A stretch of 64,000 nucleotides of DNA from Protopterus annectens. Lineage: Eukaryota; Chordata; Ceratodontiformes; Protopteridae. The position numbers and the translations under genes were made by a program. The DNA lies in NCBI RefSeq assembly GCF_019279795.1, contig NC_056744.1, positions 1,502,564,167 through 1,502,628,166 on the forward strand. Direction: 5' to 3'. Shown one piece after another: positions 1 through 12,681 of the stretch. The notes under the pieces were generated by a model, which worked only from the letters and a program-made list of their open reading frames with translations, ran no database searches and had not been told where the DNA came from. Each line of letters opens with the position of its first letter. Positions within the stretch are counted from its first letter, which is position 1.

Positions 1-1060
1 TGATGTCAATGGATTTCTTACATGTTTGCTGACATCAACAGATCCAGCTACAGAGAAAGTTCTAGAATATGAAGAAAACAGAACTGTGATAACATCAATG
101 TTCATATTAACAGAAGGATTTTGGAAAGGGGTAAGTACGGAAATAAATACACAAGTGGGAAAAACAGGTAGCAACAGAAAGTTAAAAAAAGAAAGAAAAA
201 AAATATAAAGCTCATAACCCACAAAATGATGAAAATAAAATTAAAAAGCCTACAATTACAGTAGCAAGTATAAAGAATTCTTTGAACAACTGCATAGTGA
301 TCAAAATTTGACATGTGAATGGCTAGGGAGAGGTAAATTTAAACTGAAAGATAAAATGCTAATAATGGCAGCTCAAGATATGCAGTGCATACACGATGGT
401 TCACAAAATCTATACAAAAGGTATGTGATACAGACAGATCTAGATTCTGCTGTACAGAGCATGTGCCTGCCAAATTGGTGGTTGTGATGTACTTATGACT
501 GAGGATCTATATACTGAAAGGCACAGTAATGTGATGAGACTGTTGCATTGGGGATTGAGCACACATATTATACATGTAGCTGAGAAAAAGAATTCGTGAA
601 AATGAAGCAGTGATAATTGCATAACAACATCCAGTATAAGTAGGAAAGCAGAGCAATAACATTAGATATTGTAGTTGAAAAATGGGACATAAGCATCATT
701 AATTATTGACATGGCTTCACCTAATGACTACGGAGTCCTACATCCTGAGAGGCATAAGTGATAACATATCAAGACATGCAGACAGAACTAGGATAATGTA
801 GAACAAGGATATCAAGGTAGTTCCAGTTCTGGTAGTATTGGGAGGAATAACCAGGCCAACATAAAAGAATTTCCATGCATGCTTAAATATACTATCCATA
901 CAGGTAACTTCATATAACCTGCTCTAGGTACATTACAGATACTGAGAAAAACACTTATGGCAAACATCAAAAATAAAGCAATACTGATTTCATGAACTTT
1001 AACTGCACCATGACTTACAAATGGGGACCATTCATATCATGATATTAAAAATCCTAAACA
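1..1060 (+). pseudogene. RLE-LINE 3' part: zinc-finger and endonuclease region of the reverse-transcriptase protein, decayed
   Basis: This is the C-terminal end of a non-LTR retrotransposon protein of the kind that carries a restriction-like endonuclease (R2/R4/Dong-like; exact clade not resolved). Around 325-380 the frame gives EWLGRGKF and then MAAQDMQ. Around 500-560 it gives LMTEDLYTERHSNV followed by LLHWG, the stretch just after the zinc finger in these proteins. At 705-880, across several frameshifts, come DMA-PNDYGVLHPE, YQDMQ-like codons and VVPVLVVLGGI, the usual endonuclease tail. Known family role: the endonuclease nicks the target and the reverse transcriptase primes there. This copy has many stops and is dead. 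The left edge lies outside the window. Related fragments occur at 18330-18850, 19760-20645 and 50010-50760. Confidence 0.75.
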
Positions 1061-2038
1061 TCTCAGCAAATTGAAAAAAAAAGCAGACTTATTTTTACAT
1101 TTTTACATTGCATTGTAAAGTGGTAATCCCCGTTGTTTACAGGCTGTCAACAAGATGATACAGGTACATACATTAACTGTGCTACATATCACCGAGACAG
1201 AAATAGATAATGTAAAAAAAATAAATAATAAAAAATAAGACTGGTCGCATGGGTCTCAGACTAAAAAAGATTCATTTCTTATGTAGACATTGGTACAAGG
1301 GCTGGAAAAAAGAGACAGTGAAAATATTCTTGCTGCAGAGTTAGACCATCCTGCAATTGGCATACAGGAAGTCGAAGAAGATAGTAATCCTTAAAAAAAG
1401 ATCATTCACATAAGAGGTTAAATGATAAATTGAACAGGATAAGAAGGAATAACGTATTACTTCTTTAACCCAGACTTTCTGCACAGGGAATAAACAGCAA
1501 AATTAATAAAGTAATTGGAGGATAGAGAAAAGTACTTGCCCCAGTAAAACTGTAAACAGGTAAAATAAAACTACAGGTTCATTGAACATATCAGAGCAAC
1601 ATAAAGTGCAGATATTTACACATGGGTATAATTGTATATAGACTTGTTTGGCGGTTAGCGCTTGGGCTCAATCATAAAAGCATGATGTGGATCAGTACTG
1701 TGATTAAGAAATATAAATTAATAAATATGTGACTGAGGAAGTGCTGAGATGTTAAATTCCAAATGAAAGGCAAAGACTCAGGAAAAGAAAGAGATACTTG
1801 ATACGGTGTAGTACGTATGTATGCAGGTACATAAGAACAGAAAGACTGTTATAAACAATATGACAACCCCAGCTTGAAAGATTTTTCAAGATGTATACAG
1901 ACAAATTCATCAAGACATAGTAAATTTTAGAAAGAGGAGACTAACTCAAAAGAGGACCACTGAGAAGCAAGTGGTTCAGTGATATAGAAAAGCAGGAAAC
2001 TGAAACAGAGGTGATACACCATCAGAGAACTAAAAAGT
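1061..2038. other. AT-rich interval, no feature recognised
   Basis: About 1 kb with no sustained reading frame and no element I can name. The first part may be the 3' UTR of the RLE-LINE upstream. It ends where the L1 5' end begins. Confidence 0.5.
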
Positions 2039-2254
2039 TGGGGGCGGAGCCTAGATGGCCAACTGGTAACAGCTTTTTTCTTGAGCTCCACATCAGCTAC
2101 TAAGAAACAGGCACATTATTACTTTAAAATTCTGTCACTAGCTCCTTAAAGTTATACAATCTATTTGAGAATATCCAATCTACTAGATTCTCAACTTTGG
2201 AGTCTTTTCTTAAAAAATTTCCTGTCAAACTAATGATTATGCAACTGAACAGAG
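2039..2254 (+). promoter_or_regulatory. L1 5' UTR
   Basis: Short leader between the L1 5' terminus and the ORF1 start codon. In L1 elements this region holds the internal promoter that starts transcription at the first base. Here it is only about 215 bp, and the AGATGGCC box near the start is the recognisable part (a YY1-like site in mammalian L1). Promoter activity is inferred by analogy only. Confidence 0.5.
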
Positions 2255-3188
2255 ATGAGCAACTCAAAATCTTCACATGTTGATTCCACATTAAGGAAGG
2301 AGATCCAGTCTATTTCTACCACTCTCCAGGAATTGTCTCTAAAAATGGATAGATTTACTGACAACCTTGAAACTTTAAAGATGAACTGTCAACAACAAAC
2401 TGATGTCCTGAAGGAAATACTCCAGCAGCAACAATCCAAAATTCTGAACATTGAAACTTCACTGAATGACATAGACAAAAGGCTGAAAGAAGATGAATCC
2501 CACTGTGAGACCATACTGCAACAAAATAACTGGCTGATAAATAAAGTAGACAACATTGAAAACAGAGAGAGGAGAACAAATATTAGAATGTTTGGTCTCC
2601 CTGAAAAAAACAGAAGGAGAAGATATTATTTCCTTCCTAAATTCCTGGCTACCTGAATTTTTGGACTTAAAAGAAGGTATGTCTACGGGATCGAGAGAGC
2701 ACATAGAGCCATAGGGATACCTATTTCTTTTTCCCCTAATGCTTCTCCAAGATCTATTGTAGTGAAGTTTCTATCCTTTTTAGATAAAGAACTTATTCTG
2801 AGAACAGTTTGGAGGAAAAGTCCCTTGTCCTTCAAAGGTAACCAGATAAGACTAGACAATGAGAGTACTGGAAATGAGAAAAAGCTCTTGGCCACTGGTA
2901 AGGCTTTTAAAGCAAAATAAAATTAAAGCACAGCTAGTCTATCCAGCCAAAATCAAAATCTATCATCAGAATGAGATGAGATCTTTCAACAATATAGGAG
3001 AAGCTGTATCTTTTATTCAAAACAATAATATCATCACAATCCCAGAAGGTATGGACTGGACACCATCTATGACCCTTAAAAGATCATCTGAGAAAAACAA
3101 CTGGACAGATGTAAGAAAGAAGAAAATGAAAACTGGAGTCAAAGTCACTGGACTTCCTAATTCTCTCAAAGATCAAGCTAAGTCATAA
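2255..3188 (+). pseudogene. L1 ORF1 protein, frameshifted
   Basis: ORF1p is the trimeric RNA-binding chaperone that packages L1 RNA in the cytoplasm. The first frame (2255-2656) starts with MSNSKSSH and gives a long heptad-rich coiled coil over residues 5-105. It then reads NIRMFGLPEK, the start of the RNA-recognition domain. The frame is lost near 2610-2640. The matching continuation (FLDLKEG, then IERAHRAIG) lies in another frame at about 2655-2850, and the C-terminal domain (AQLVYPAKIKIYH, about residues 20-40) is in the frame running 2859-3188. At least two frameshifts therefore split one protein of about 300 residues. The start codon was chosen as the first ATG before the coiled coil, 215 bp from the element start. 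Confidence 0.78.
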
Positions 3189-5657
3189 AATGTTTATGGA
3201 TACCTAGGCCTAAAGAAGTATGCATCATTACTTTACTTATCTTGCATATGTCTTTATAAAACTTGCAACTTAAAATTAATAATGCCATATTCCTATTAGA
3301 TACAATTGCTAGTGATGCCCAAGATATATGACTAGATGAATTCTGCACACATGTGTTCATCTGCTTACTGAACTGTCTTTCCTTTTTTTTGACTTGTTAA
3401 GGGAGGAAGAGGGAAGTGGTGTAGGATGATGTTTGAAACAGGTAATTTTGTAGCTGTCTGCTTGTTTGGTAGTCTGAGGTGGAAAATTTCAGTGTTTGGT
3501 TTTGGGTACGCAATGCAAGGAACTCTTGGTGTATTTTATTTATTTGTTTTTTTTTTTTAATGTTTCAAGCATTCTGTCATTATAAGACTTCAGCATATTA
3601 TGTTTTTTTTTTCTCAATCCCATTTACAGCTTAGCGTTTTAACATTCTAAACTGTCTTTTCTCTCTTTCATGAGAAAAGTAATCATGAGCATTGCACTGA
3701 ATTCAAAAGTTGTTTCTACCCTCTTTTCACTCAAGCACTTTCGTGCCTGTCTGTAAACTGAGCTTGTTTAACATTATGAAGCTTGTCTGAATTGCCTTTG
3801 CGCACTGTGTTAAAAATCCGTGGTCAGCTATACAAGTGTTGCTGACGTGAAACGGGGATTTCCTTTGTTTGTCTCAGTGATTTAACAGCCCGTAGTTACT
3901 TGAAAGTAATACCAATAAATCATTAAACTAAATGTTAGAAACCATGATAATTATTAACTTGATTCAAGTAAAATAAACTAGAAAATGACTTCCATAGTTA
4001 CCAAGGTGGGACTATGTAAATGGCGATGACATCACTGCTACATTATAAATCTCCTCGAGTGCTTCACACATACAGTATTATAAAATCCACAGTTAGCTTT
4101 CAAAACGTTGGCTTCACATACCTATAATACCAACAGAAATACCAGTTAAATAGTTCCCTAACAATCGTATTTCAGAATCCTTTGTAATTTGTATGAATAC
4201 TAAGTTGATTATCTGCTTTCAGTAGAAGGAAAGAAACTTTGGACTACAAAAAAAAAAAAAAAACAGTTCATCAACATCTCCTAGCTTTAATGTCCTGTGC
4301 TGATTGATAGACTAATTTATTCAACAGTGATGGAGCTGCTCCTTATCAGTATCATTCTAATACAGGATACAAAGTTCAAGCTTATCCCCTTTATGGAAAT
4401 ATTACTGTAGGAGTATCAAAATTACTTATTTTAGTACTAACAATATCAGAAATAAATCTGCGCATATTGACAGCTGGACATTCGTTCACCACCTGAAATA
4501 ATAGCGAACAATGACTCTCAAATAAACCACTACATTCTGTATAAAATGTTATTCCTTGAATTGGCATGACAGCACCTCAATAGGTGATTTAATGTCTATT
4601 TGGACATACACTATATGAGATCCCTGGACACTCACCTAAATAAGATCTCATTTCTTCCAGAAAGTCACATTATATTACTAAATCCAATCCACTTACCAAA
4701 GATTATGCTTTACTAAACTGGTTGCTTACTAATGCCTCTGTGAGAATATTTGCACTAAAGGCTTTCCCACCTTAATGTGACCATTGTATCATCATCATCA
4801 TAAAAAAAAACACATATCTAAAAGGTCACTTGGCCAGAACACCATTTGTGCAGACCTAACAATAAAAGCTCCAATGTCTTATTTACATAGATGTGTTACA
4901 GTAGTTGATCTAGACTAATTGGCATCAGTGAAATTTATAAAGAAAAAAAATGAAAAAGTAAGATTTCAGAAGTCACAATATCCTAAGTCAGATGTGAATT
5001 ATTTGAAATGTTTTTTTTTTCTTTTCATTTGTAAGTTAATATTGACCATTATAAGGTAGCAGAGTCTGCTCATTATGTTAATGGCAGTCAGTAGTAAAGA
5101 CTGTTTATACAGTGTGTGTAATTTATTTTAATTAAAGTAGTAGTCTGATAAAACTATACATTTTGCAGCAAAGTATAATGTTTTGTTCTGAACTAAACAT
5201 GCCAAGTATACACATCTGTCATCAGTCCTGATGTTGAGGAAATAATTTGGGGACAAATTAGTAGAATATAGCGTATTTAGTTACAAGTGGCTCTAACACA
5301 TCTAAACTACCCATGCTTAAAATCTCTCAGTGGGTTAAATGGAAAGGACAGTCATAGAGAGCGTATAAAATCATTTACTAGTATCATGACTTCACATTTG
5401 GACTCAGGCTCTCTCAGATTTAATTTGTGATATTTACCCCATTTGGTATAACTATGCTGTACTTTACAAAGGAGCCATTGTGGAAATATATATTACAACT
5501 ATTATAAGATCAGACCCATGAGGCACAAATATTTAAGATATTAATAAATTTCTGCTTAACCATGTTCAGTGATGTTACTATTAATCTCCACCCTGCAGTT
5601 AGTATATAAAAAAGTTAAGCTACTTTCAAAATGTTAAAGCCTTAGAGGATTATGAAC

Positions 5658-5719
<62 letters not shown>

Positions 5720-7136
5720 GTATGTATTTAAAAGGAAACAACTACTATGACAAGAACAAAGTTTATACACAAACACAGTATTATTGTAATTAACTAGGTC
5801 ACCAAGGCTGACCTGAGTAAAAGGTTGAAGTCCAAGTATGTTGTAGCAAAAGACTCGCTATGCAGTGTTCAAATGTTCAAATCAATATATAAGAAATGTA
5901 ATGGTAATGCTAAGGATCATATAGCAAATGTTTCTTTTCATTAAAAGGAAGCTGAAAGGGGAATAGAAAGAGGAAATAAACAAAGAGGAAAGAGATAATA
6001 TGTATGTACAAAAAGAGGGAAAAAGATGAAGGAAAGAAAAAATAAAAAAAGAAGGGTTTTGCTTGAGTAAGTAATGAATCTTACATTTAATTGTGTTTGA
6101 TATTGTTAACGCTACCAAATTTAACCTCACAATAGTAAAGACTACTCAGTTGTTGTATTATTAAGACATGCTTTTTTATATAAAACTTTGCATAATTTAT
6201 TAGAAAGTAAATTTATATTTATTAGTTATTGCTGGAATTTTTCCATGGCTATATGAACTTTTTGAGTTTGTGATAGATAGGAACTGTTTGGGTAGTATCT
6301 CCTCTGTCAACCATCACCATTTGTAAATATACATTCCATTTCCATATGTCCTGCTCATGTTTATATTATGGTAATATTGTTACTATCTAGTAGCAATAAG
6401 GAATATGTGAAATTACTATATATAGGAGTGACAATCACATAATACCTCATAGTAAGAGAAATGCTTTGGCAATTAGTTACATGTAATTTTTATTACTATA
6501 AATACTTTAAATGCTGATCTATTACTGTATTGATTTATTCTAATTAATACTGTTATGTTTATCTATCTTTTAATTACTGAAAATGTTATGTATCCAGATG
6601 CTCTTGAGACTTTAATTGATAAATATTATCTATACATGCTTATTATCAAATTAATTCTTCACTTATATAATAATTCATACAGAAATGAGGATATGCATTT
6701 CTTAATCAAACAAAGGCTTATTAGTGAGATTTAATTGTATTAGATACAATCAAACTATATATTATATCAATATATTGATGTTTGCTCATGTCAATTAATC
6801 TATAGAGCTTCATAAAATGTATACTCTGAAGCCTCAAGCTGGGCAAATTCATTCCAAAAACTGGAAGTGATGGTTAATCTGACTGTTTTTTTTTTCCTGT
6901 CAGATTAGGAATGTTTTACATTCCATGTCAGTTAATGGATTTACTGATTGTTAAAAGTTTATCTTTAAATATTTCTTCTTTTTTTAGGCCTCAGTCTGAT
7001 ATTAAATTGTATTTTACATTGGGAAACACACCTTATTGTTTAAATATAATTCTTCCAAGAATGGTGTGCAAATCTTAAATATTATGATTACTTTGTTATC
7101 ACATTTATTATACTTTAAAACATTAAATAAATAACA
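3189..7136. other. Long non-coding interval between L1 ORF1 and ORF2
   Basis: About 3.9 kb, strongly AT-rich, with no coding homology I recognise in any frame. It contains poly-A and poly-T runs and the (TA)n tract at 5660-5718. L1 inter-ORF spacers are normally well under a few hundred bases, so an unidentified insertion is likely. I could not find its edges or a target duplication. Confidence 0.5.
5660..5718. repeat. (TA)n microsatellite
   Basis: About 59 bp of uninterrupted TA dinucleotides, directly visible. It can extrude as a cruciform or hairpin. Confidence 0.95.
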
Positions 7137-10100
7137 TGGATTTGATTTTTCTTTCCTTAAATGTTAATGGATTAAATAATCCAGGGAAAAGACTCAACCT
7201 ATTAAAATACTTGAAATTAAATAAAGCACAAGTAATATTTTTACAAGAAACCCACTTCAAAATAAATGATAGTTTAGCTGGAACCTGAACAAATACTTAA
7301 AACTATCTAATTCCTCATTTACCAAAAAGACCAGAAGTGTTCTAACACTATGGAGGAAAAATGTTATCTCTCCTCAAATTTTGTATAATTATGAATATAA
7401 GGAAAGACTCATCAATTATAATAATAAAATTTAGAAATAGAATTTGGACACTGGTCAATGTCTATTGGTTTCCAGGAATTGGGGTAACAACAATTGAAAA
7501 GCACTTAGAACTCATCACTAACAATTCTAAGGGTAGTTTGATTGTAGGAGGAGATTTTAACTGTTTACTGAATGACTCAGAAACTACTAACAAGAGACCT
7601 TTTCGTATTACTCCTATAGGGAAAAATCTTAAAAAATGTGTAGATAACTTAAAGTTATTTTATTTATTTTATCTTAGAAATGATAATTCATTAGACTTTC
7701 CCACTGTGATTTTAGATATAGGACTCAAACCAGAATTGATAAAGTATTTATAGCCCAAGATCTAAAAACAAAAATATCATGCTTTACGATAGTCCCATGC
7801 CCTATGTCTGATCATAATGCACTTATTTTTAATTTTATTTTCAAACTGATTTTAAAAAATTATCTTTCACTAAAAGAATACCAGCATATATTACTAAATT
7901 GAAACAGTTCAAACCTTGGCTTGATACAGAGATAGAATTATTCTTGGATACAAATTTAACCAGCAAAGTAAATGTAGTAATACTTTGGGGTTTATTGAAA
8001 GCCTACCTATATGGCAAAATTGTCACATGGTTTAATAACAAAATGAAGGAATGGGAGTTGGAATGATCTAATATACAAAAACAAATTGTATTAATTAATA
8101 ACGATAATATTAGAACCATTCCACATAAGAAAAAAAAATCCTTAAACAAAAAAATATAATGACATTTTAACTCATAAAACCAACTTGGCCCTAAAAAAAT
8201 TAAGATTAAATTTTTTCTCTGTATCTCCAAAATACATGTGTAATTTAACACTGAGAGTGAAAAGAAACTATATTGAAAATAATATTGTGAGTATACTCCA
8301 TGAAGAGAGAAATAATAAAAACGTTTCTGATATTGGTGATATCTTAGATGCTTTTAAGTATCACTTCTCGGAACAGTACAAAAACAAAGACATTCAACAT
8401 GAATTCTCAGAACACAGCTTGAACTTCCCAGTATTTAAGAATCTACCAGAGACTTTGATAAATGAGATTCAGAAACAAATCTCTCTAAAGGAAATTATTG
8501 GGAAAATTCAGGAAAGCAAAAATAATAAATCACTGGGTATTGATGGTATTATTAATGAAATATATAAGCTTCTACCACTTTCTGCTATATCACTCTTTTT
8601 TTATAAAGCCCTAAATTAATCTTATTTACAAGGTAGAATTCCTCCTTCATGGAGATACTCATTAATTACTCCTATATTAAAAGAAAATAAAGACTCCCAT
8701 TTATGCAAATCAAATTTATCTGATTAACAATGATTATAAACTATTAATGTCTATATTAGTTAACAGATTTAAGAAATCATTAACTCATCTCATTTCGGAG
8801 GACCAAAAGGGATTCATTTATAACAGACATACCCAAGATAATATTCAAAGAATTATAACTACTATAGATGTTCTAAATAGAGACAAACAAGAGGCTTTTA
8901 TAATCACTCTTGATATTGAGAAGGCCTTTGATTCATTAAACTGGAATTATCGTTTTAAAATCCTAGAATTATATACATTCCCCACTCAATTCATTACTTT
9001 TATAAAAAAAATATTTATTATAATAATTTAGTTTATGTAAAATTAGGTCCATTTGTATCAGAGTCAATTAAAATTACTAAAGGTACCAAACAGGGATGCC
9101 CAATGTCTCCGATTGTATTCGCTTTAGCAATAGAACCTCTTTCTTTGACAATTCAGTCAGATCCTAAAATTATAGGCTTAAATATAAATAATCAATTTAA
9201 TTCCAAGATAATGTTATTTGCAGATGATATCTTGCTTACTTTAATAAATTCCGAAGAATCCTTACAAGAATTAGATATGCTAGTCAAAAATTTTTACTAT
9301 ATTTCTGGCCTTAAAATTAGTAGTTCTAAATCTAACCATATGCTCTTGAATAAAAAAAATTCTAATGATAATACTAATTCAACCAATAATAAAATAATTG
9401 GGAAACAGGTTTCTTCTTTGAAGTATCTAGGGATTGACCTATGTGAAAATATAGACCTAACTTTAAACATAAACTATAAAAACATTATAAACTCACTAAA
9501 AACTCTCATAGATAAATGGAATAAATTGCATCTAAAATTTGAAGATAGATTACAACTAATTAAAGTGATCTTATTGCCAAAAATAAATTACATAGCTCTT
9601 TCTATTTCTGTATTACCCAGTAAAAAACTTTTAAAAGAAATAAACAAAACTCTATTAAAATTTCTGTTGTACCCCCCAAAAAATAGAATAGCTCTAACCA
9701 ATCATATCAGACCATGGGAGCTTGCAGGAATAAATTTTCCAGATTTAGAATCCTATATCAAAGCCTCTAACCTAAAAACAATATTAAATTGGATAGATCC
9801 CAAATACACTTCGGCTTGGAAAATGCTACATACAAGTATCCTAAATGAAAATGAACTAATAAAAAAATTACAATTAAGTGAATTAAGTAACAAGCTTTGG
9901 TATGTACTTTGTATTAATATACAGTATAATACTATTAAATTCACTAATCTAGATTACTTAAATTGTATTTATAAGTCCTTAAGAAGCTTTGTAAATAACA
10001 ATATTGACATTAACATATGGATCCAGCTCATATCCCCCTTTAAAGCTACAAAAAACTTTTTTGATAATATTAGTTTAGATACACTCAGCTATTGGGAAAG

Positions 10101-10188
10101 GAAAAAATGTATAAGTAAAGGAAAGTTAATTAGAGATGCAGCAGGCCTAAGCAAAAGACCACATAAGAAACCAGAGACCCAGTCATAA
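7137..10188 (+). pseudogene. L1 ORF2 endonuclease / reverse transcriptase, decayed and truncated
   Basis: ORF2p nicks DNA with an APE-type endonuclease and copies L1 RNA by target-primed reverse transcription. The ORF starts MDLIFLSLNVNGLNN, followed by IFLQETHF, the standard L1 endonuclease N-terminus. A frame at 7361-7753 carries VNVYWFPG and GGDFNC, and SDHNALIF closes the endonuclease near 7810. The reverse transcriptase is spread over 8185-8619 (SLGIDGI), 8747-9031 (DIEKAFDS) and 9103-10188 (QGCPMSP just upstream, then FADDILL with the catalytic aspartates, then SGLKIS). The frame 9103-10188 is open for 361 codons. Homology fades after YWERKKCISKGK near 10120; the last 20 codons look like unrelated flank. 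The C-terminal cysteine-rich region is missing. Confidence 0.82.
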
Positions 10189-10865
10189 TGGGAAGAGGAG
10201 TATTATACTGTTATATGGCTCAAGCAGCACTCCAACAGCATGCATGACTTGGGGGAACAACATTAGAGCTAAGACATGCTAGAGCACCCATGCCAGGGTG
10301 TACCTCCTGTTCACACTGTGGCAATATATAACTACAAGTAGTGCCTAGCTTTCACAAGAAGTGCAGCCCACCTGGGCAAAGAGTCCCAACAAGTTAGCCA
10401 GTGTGGGTGTGCAAGTCAAAGTGGCAATCCTGCTTATCATATAAATGGAAAGGAAATGGGATAAATAGGAAAGCCATAAAATGGAAAACAGGACAGAGAA
10501 ATAAACACAGAAGGCCAACCAGAAGGCTTGAATAGGAGGGGAAAGAAGGTATTACATTTTTAGGGGACTGACCCACTTTTGTAATCTCTACTGTAGGTAC
10601 ATAGGTGATTACTACTTTAATGGCCCTAGAAGGCCTTTTAAAGCTTAGCCATATTTTCCCATTTGTTTGTGAATGGATAGTTTACCCATGGGTAAATAGT
10701 CTGAGCTGGCCATTTTTCCATTTATACATGTCAGGATATATTACCCATGAACATATATGTATGCTAAATTGGCAGATCATTTACAAACTGCTTCTGTGCA
10801 CTAGGGGCATAAGTGCTACTCCAGAACTAAATTTCCAGTTTTGCATCTAATGAGCACGGTTGAAT
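10189..10865. other. Interval without recognised genes
   Basis: About 680 bp between the truncated L1 and a family B LINE. Short frames occur on both strands, but none resembles a known protein family. Nothing else seen. Confidence 0.4.
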
Positions 10866-11700
10866 TTGAATAGTGTCAGAGATGAACTCTTCACATGGAT
10901 GGGAAGCCTGTTCCAAAGCAGGGGCAGTCTCTGAGACACATACCTGTCCCCCCAACAGTTTGTTTATTTTGCAGCTAAAGGTGTGGTCCTTCCATCAGGT
11001 GTTTTGAATGTTGGTAAACTTGAGGATGTTAAGCAAGTCCATCAGTACAGGATCAGATTTTGCCCTGTATTCCAGGCATAGATAGCCTCTCAGCAGTCTG
11101 GAGGTTACTGTATATAAGGCTTTGGGGCAGTCTGCATATTCCATGTGGTTTACACTTTGTATTCTTTTTTTGTGAGGAGCCTTTGTGGCCATTAAAGTTG
11201 TTACAAATGCTTGGTGAGGTACAGTATATACCAAAGGGAGCATTGTAGTTAATGATGAGGGCAGAATATAGGGAGACAATAACATCTCCAGACCTGGATG
11301 CCATATCCTTCCTTATAAGTTGTGCACCATAGAATGATTTCCTCACAACAGTAGATACATGATGGCCAAAGGCCAACTTAGTGTCCACGTGCGTTCCCAG
11401 GTCCCTAACCACTGGGTCAGCTCTTAGGGTGTATCGTCTATGTGATAATTCCCCAAGGTTGCCATTCAGTTTTAGACAGTGGTTCTTGCACCAATTATTA
11501 GTTTGTGACAAGCTTTCTTGGAGGATATTTCTGTCCTTGGAGGATTCAATAATTGTTCTGATTTTGAAGTCATCTGTATACAAGGTCAACCAGGCACCTT
11601 TAATGTTAGCTTTGACTTCTAAAAAGTAAATGCCAAAAGGGAGCTGCCCCAGTATCAAGCCCTGAGAGACACCATTGTAACTAATCATTTTGTGGAAATA
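10866..11700 (-). pseudogene. CR1-like LINE family B, reverse-transcriptase C-terminal fragment
   Basis: On the minus strand the frame reads QGLILGQLPFGIYF, then LTLYTDDFKI, where YTDD replaces the canonical YADD of the catalytic site. It continues with RDLGTHVDTKLAFGHHVSTV and VRKSFYGAQLIRKD, all typical of CR1/L2-type (Jockey superfamily) reverse transcriptases. The 324-codon frame from 12027 that includes this part runs on upstream into unrelated sequence, so its first 110 or so residues are not LINE protein. The copy is cut at both ends: it starts at the QG box near 11700 and fades near 10866 before the tail. It lies head to head with the better copy at 12682-14435 and shares its domain order. 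Confidence 0.75.
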
Positions 11701-12681
11701 GCATCCCCTATCCTGAAGAGTTGGTGGGGAAGATGCCAAGAGAGGGCTATGAAAGGGATACAGGGAGAAGGAATTGTAGCAAGGAAGGACAGACAGACAG
11801 ACATACAAACACAGAGCACAGACAAAGACAGTGGCAGCAAACAAAGAAAAGGTGGAGAGGACAGCAGATAGACATATACCTACACAGGGTGAACAGATGA
11901 TAATGAGGAGAGTTGGACAATGAACAAGGAGTGGAATGACACAGGCACAGAGAAGGCTTCTGGCCTGATTGTCTACCAGGACAGCATCACTCACCTGAGT
12001 GGCCACTGTAATGGGATGATCGTGCATTTAGAGGACCAATGGGCAAGGCTTACCAGTCACATATCTGCACCAGTTGCTCTAGAAGGTGGTCCATGTTACC
12101 AAGATAAGCATTTAGTTGCTGCTGCTACACATTGGAAGAAACCAGTCTCTGCATTTAATGTCAGTTTGCCAGCAGTAACTCCATCTGCTTCACCTTCAGA
12201 ATAGAAGTTTTCACCCCCCCGTCCAAGAAGTAGATGCATAACATGCCAGTAACCTCCCAACTCACCTCCAGCAAGGGGCTATTTTAATCCCCCTCCTGAG
12301 GGGAGTAGCTTGCATGCACTGTTGAACCAGCACTGGATGCAATGACTGGCAGAGGCAAAAAAGCATATGGATTGCTATCTGCTTCTTCAAAACTAGACCT
12401 GTAGAAGAACAACACAGTGAGGAAAAAATATTATGTGCACACATGATACAAACACAGTTGTAGTCTTAGAGGTCGCTGGCAAAGAACACATGCACACCTC
12501 ACTGGCAGTGAGGAGGCATTCCTGCCTTCTGCACCACAAAACATTAAAGCAACATTTGTTGACAGCACACATTGTTGTGTATTCCTGTACAGCACGTGCT
12601 ACAGTCGACAGTAGGAGTGCTCCCCCCCCCCAAAAAAAAAAAATTTTTTGCACTGCATCTCTGGCTTACTGAACTAAACCT
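11701..12681. other. Spacer between two head-to-head family B LINEs
   Basis: About 1 kb with open but unrecognised frames on both strands, for example 11920-12204 on plus. A C8/A12 run sits at 12620-12645. It may be the remains of an older element into which the LINEs inserted. I cannot name it. Confidence 0.35.

Larger units (their letters stand above)
2039..10140 (+). mobile_element. L1-clade LINE, 5' end present, 3' truncated
   Basis: The element starts with GGGGGCGGAGCCTAGATGGC, very close to the classic L1 5' terminus (a G-rich run followed by AGATGGCC). ORF1 follows at 2255-3188 and ORF2 from about 7137. ORF2 homology stops near 10120-10140, well short of the roughly 1,270 codons usual for L1, and no poly-A tail was seen. 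The two ORFs are 3.9 kb apart, which is abnormal: either a later insertion separates them or two L1 copies lie side by side in the same orientation. Both ORFs are broken, so the element is not active. Confidence 0.75.

Noticed and set aside
11053..12027. 324-codon minus-strand frame as a single gene
   Set aside because: Only the part below about 11700 is LINE reverse transcriptase; the upstream part is unrelated flank read through by chance.
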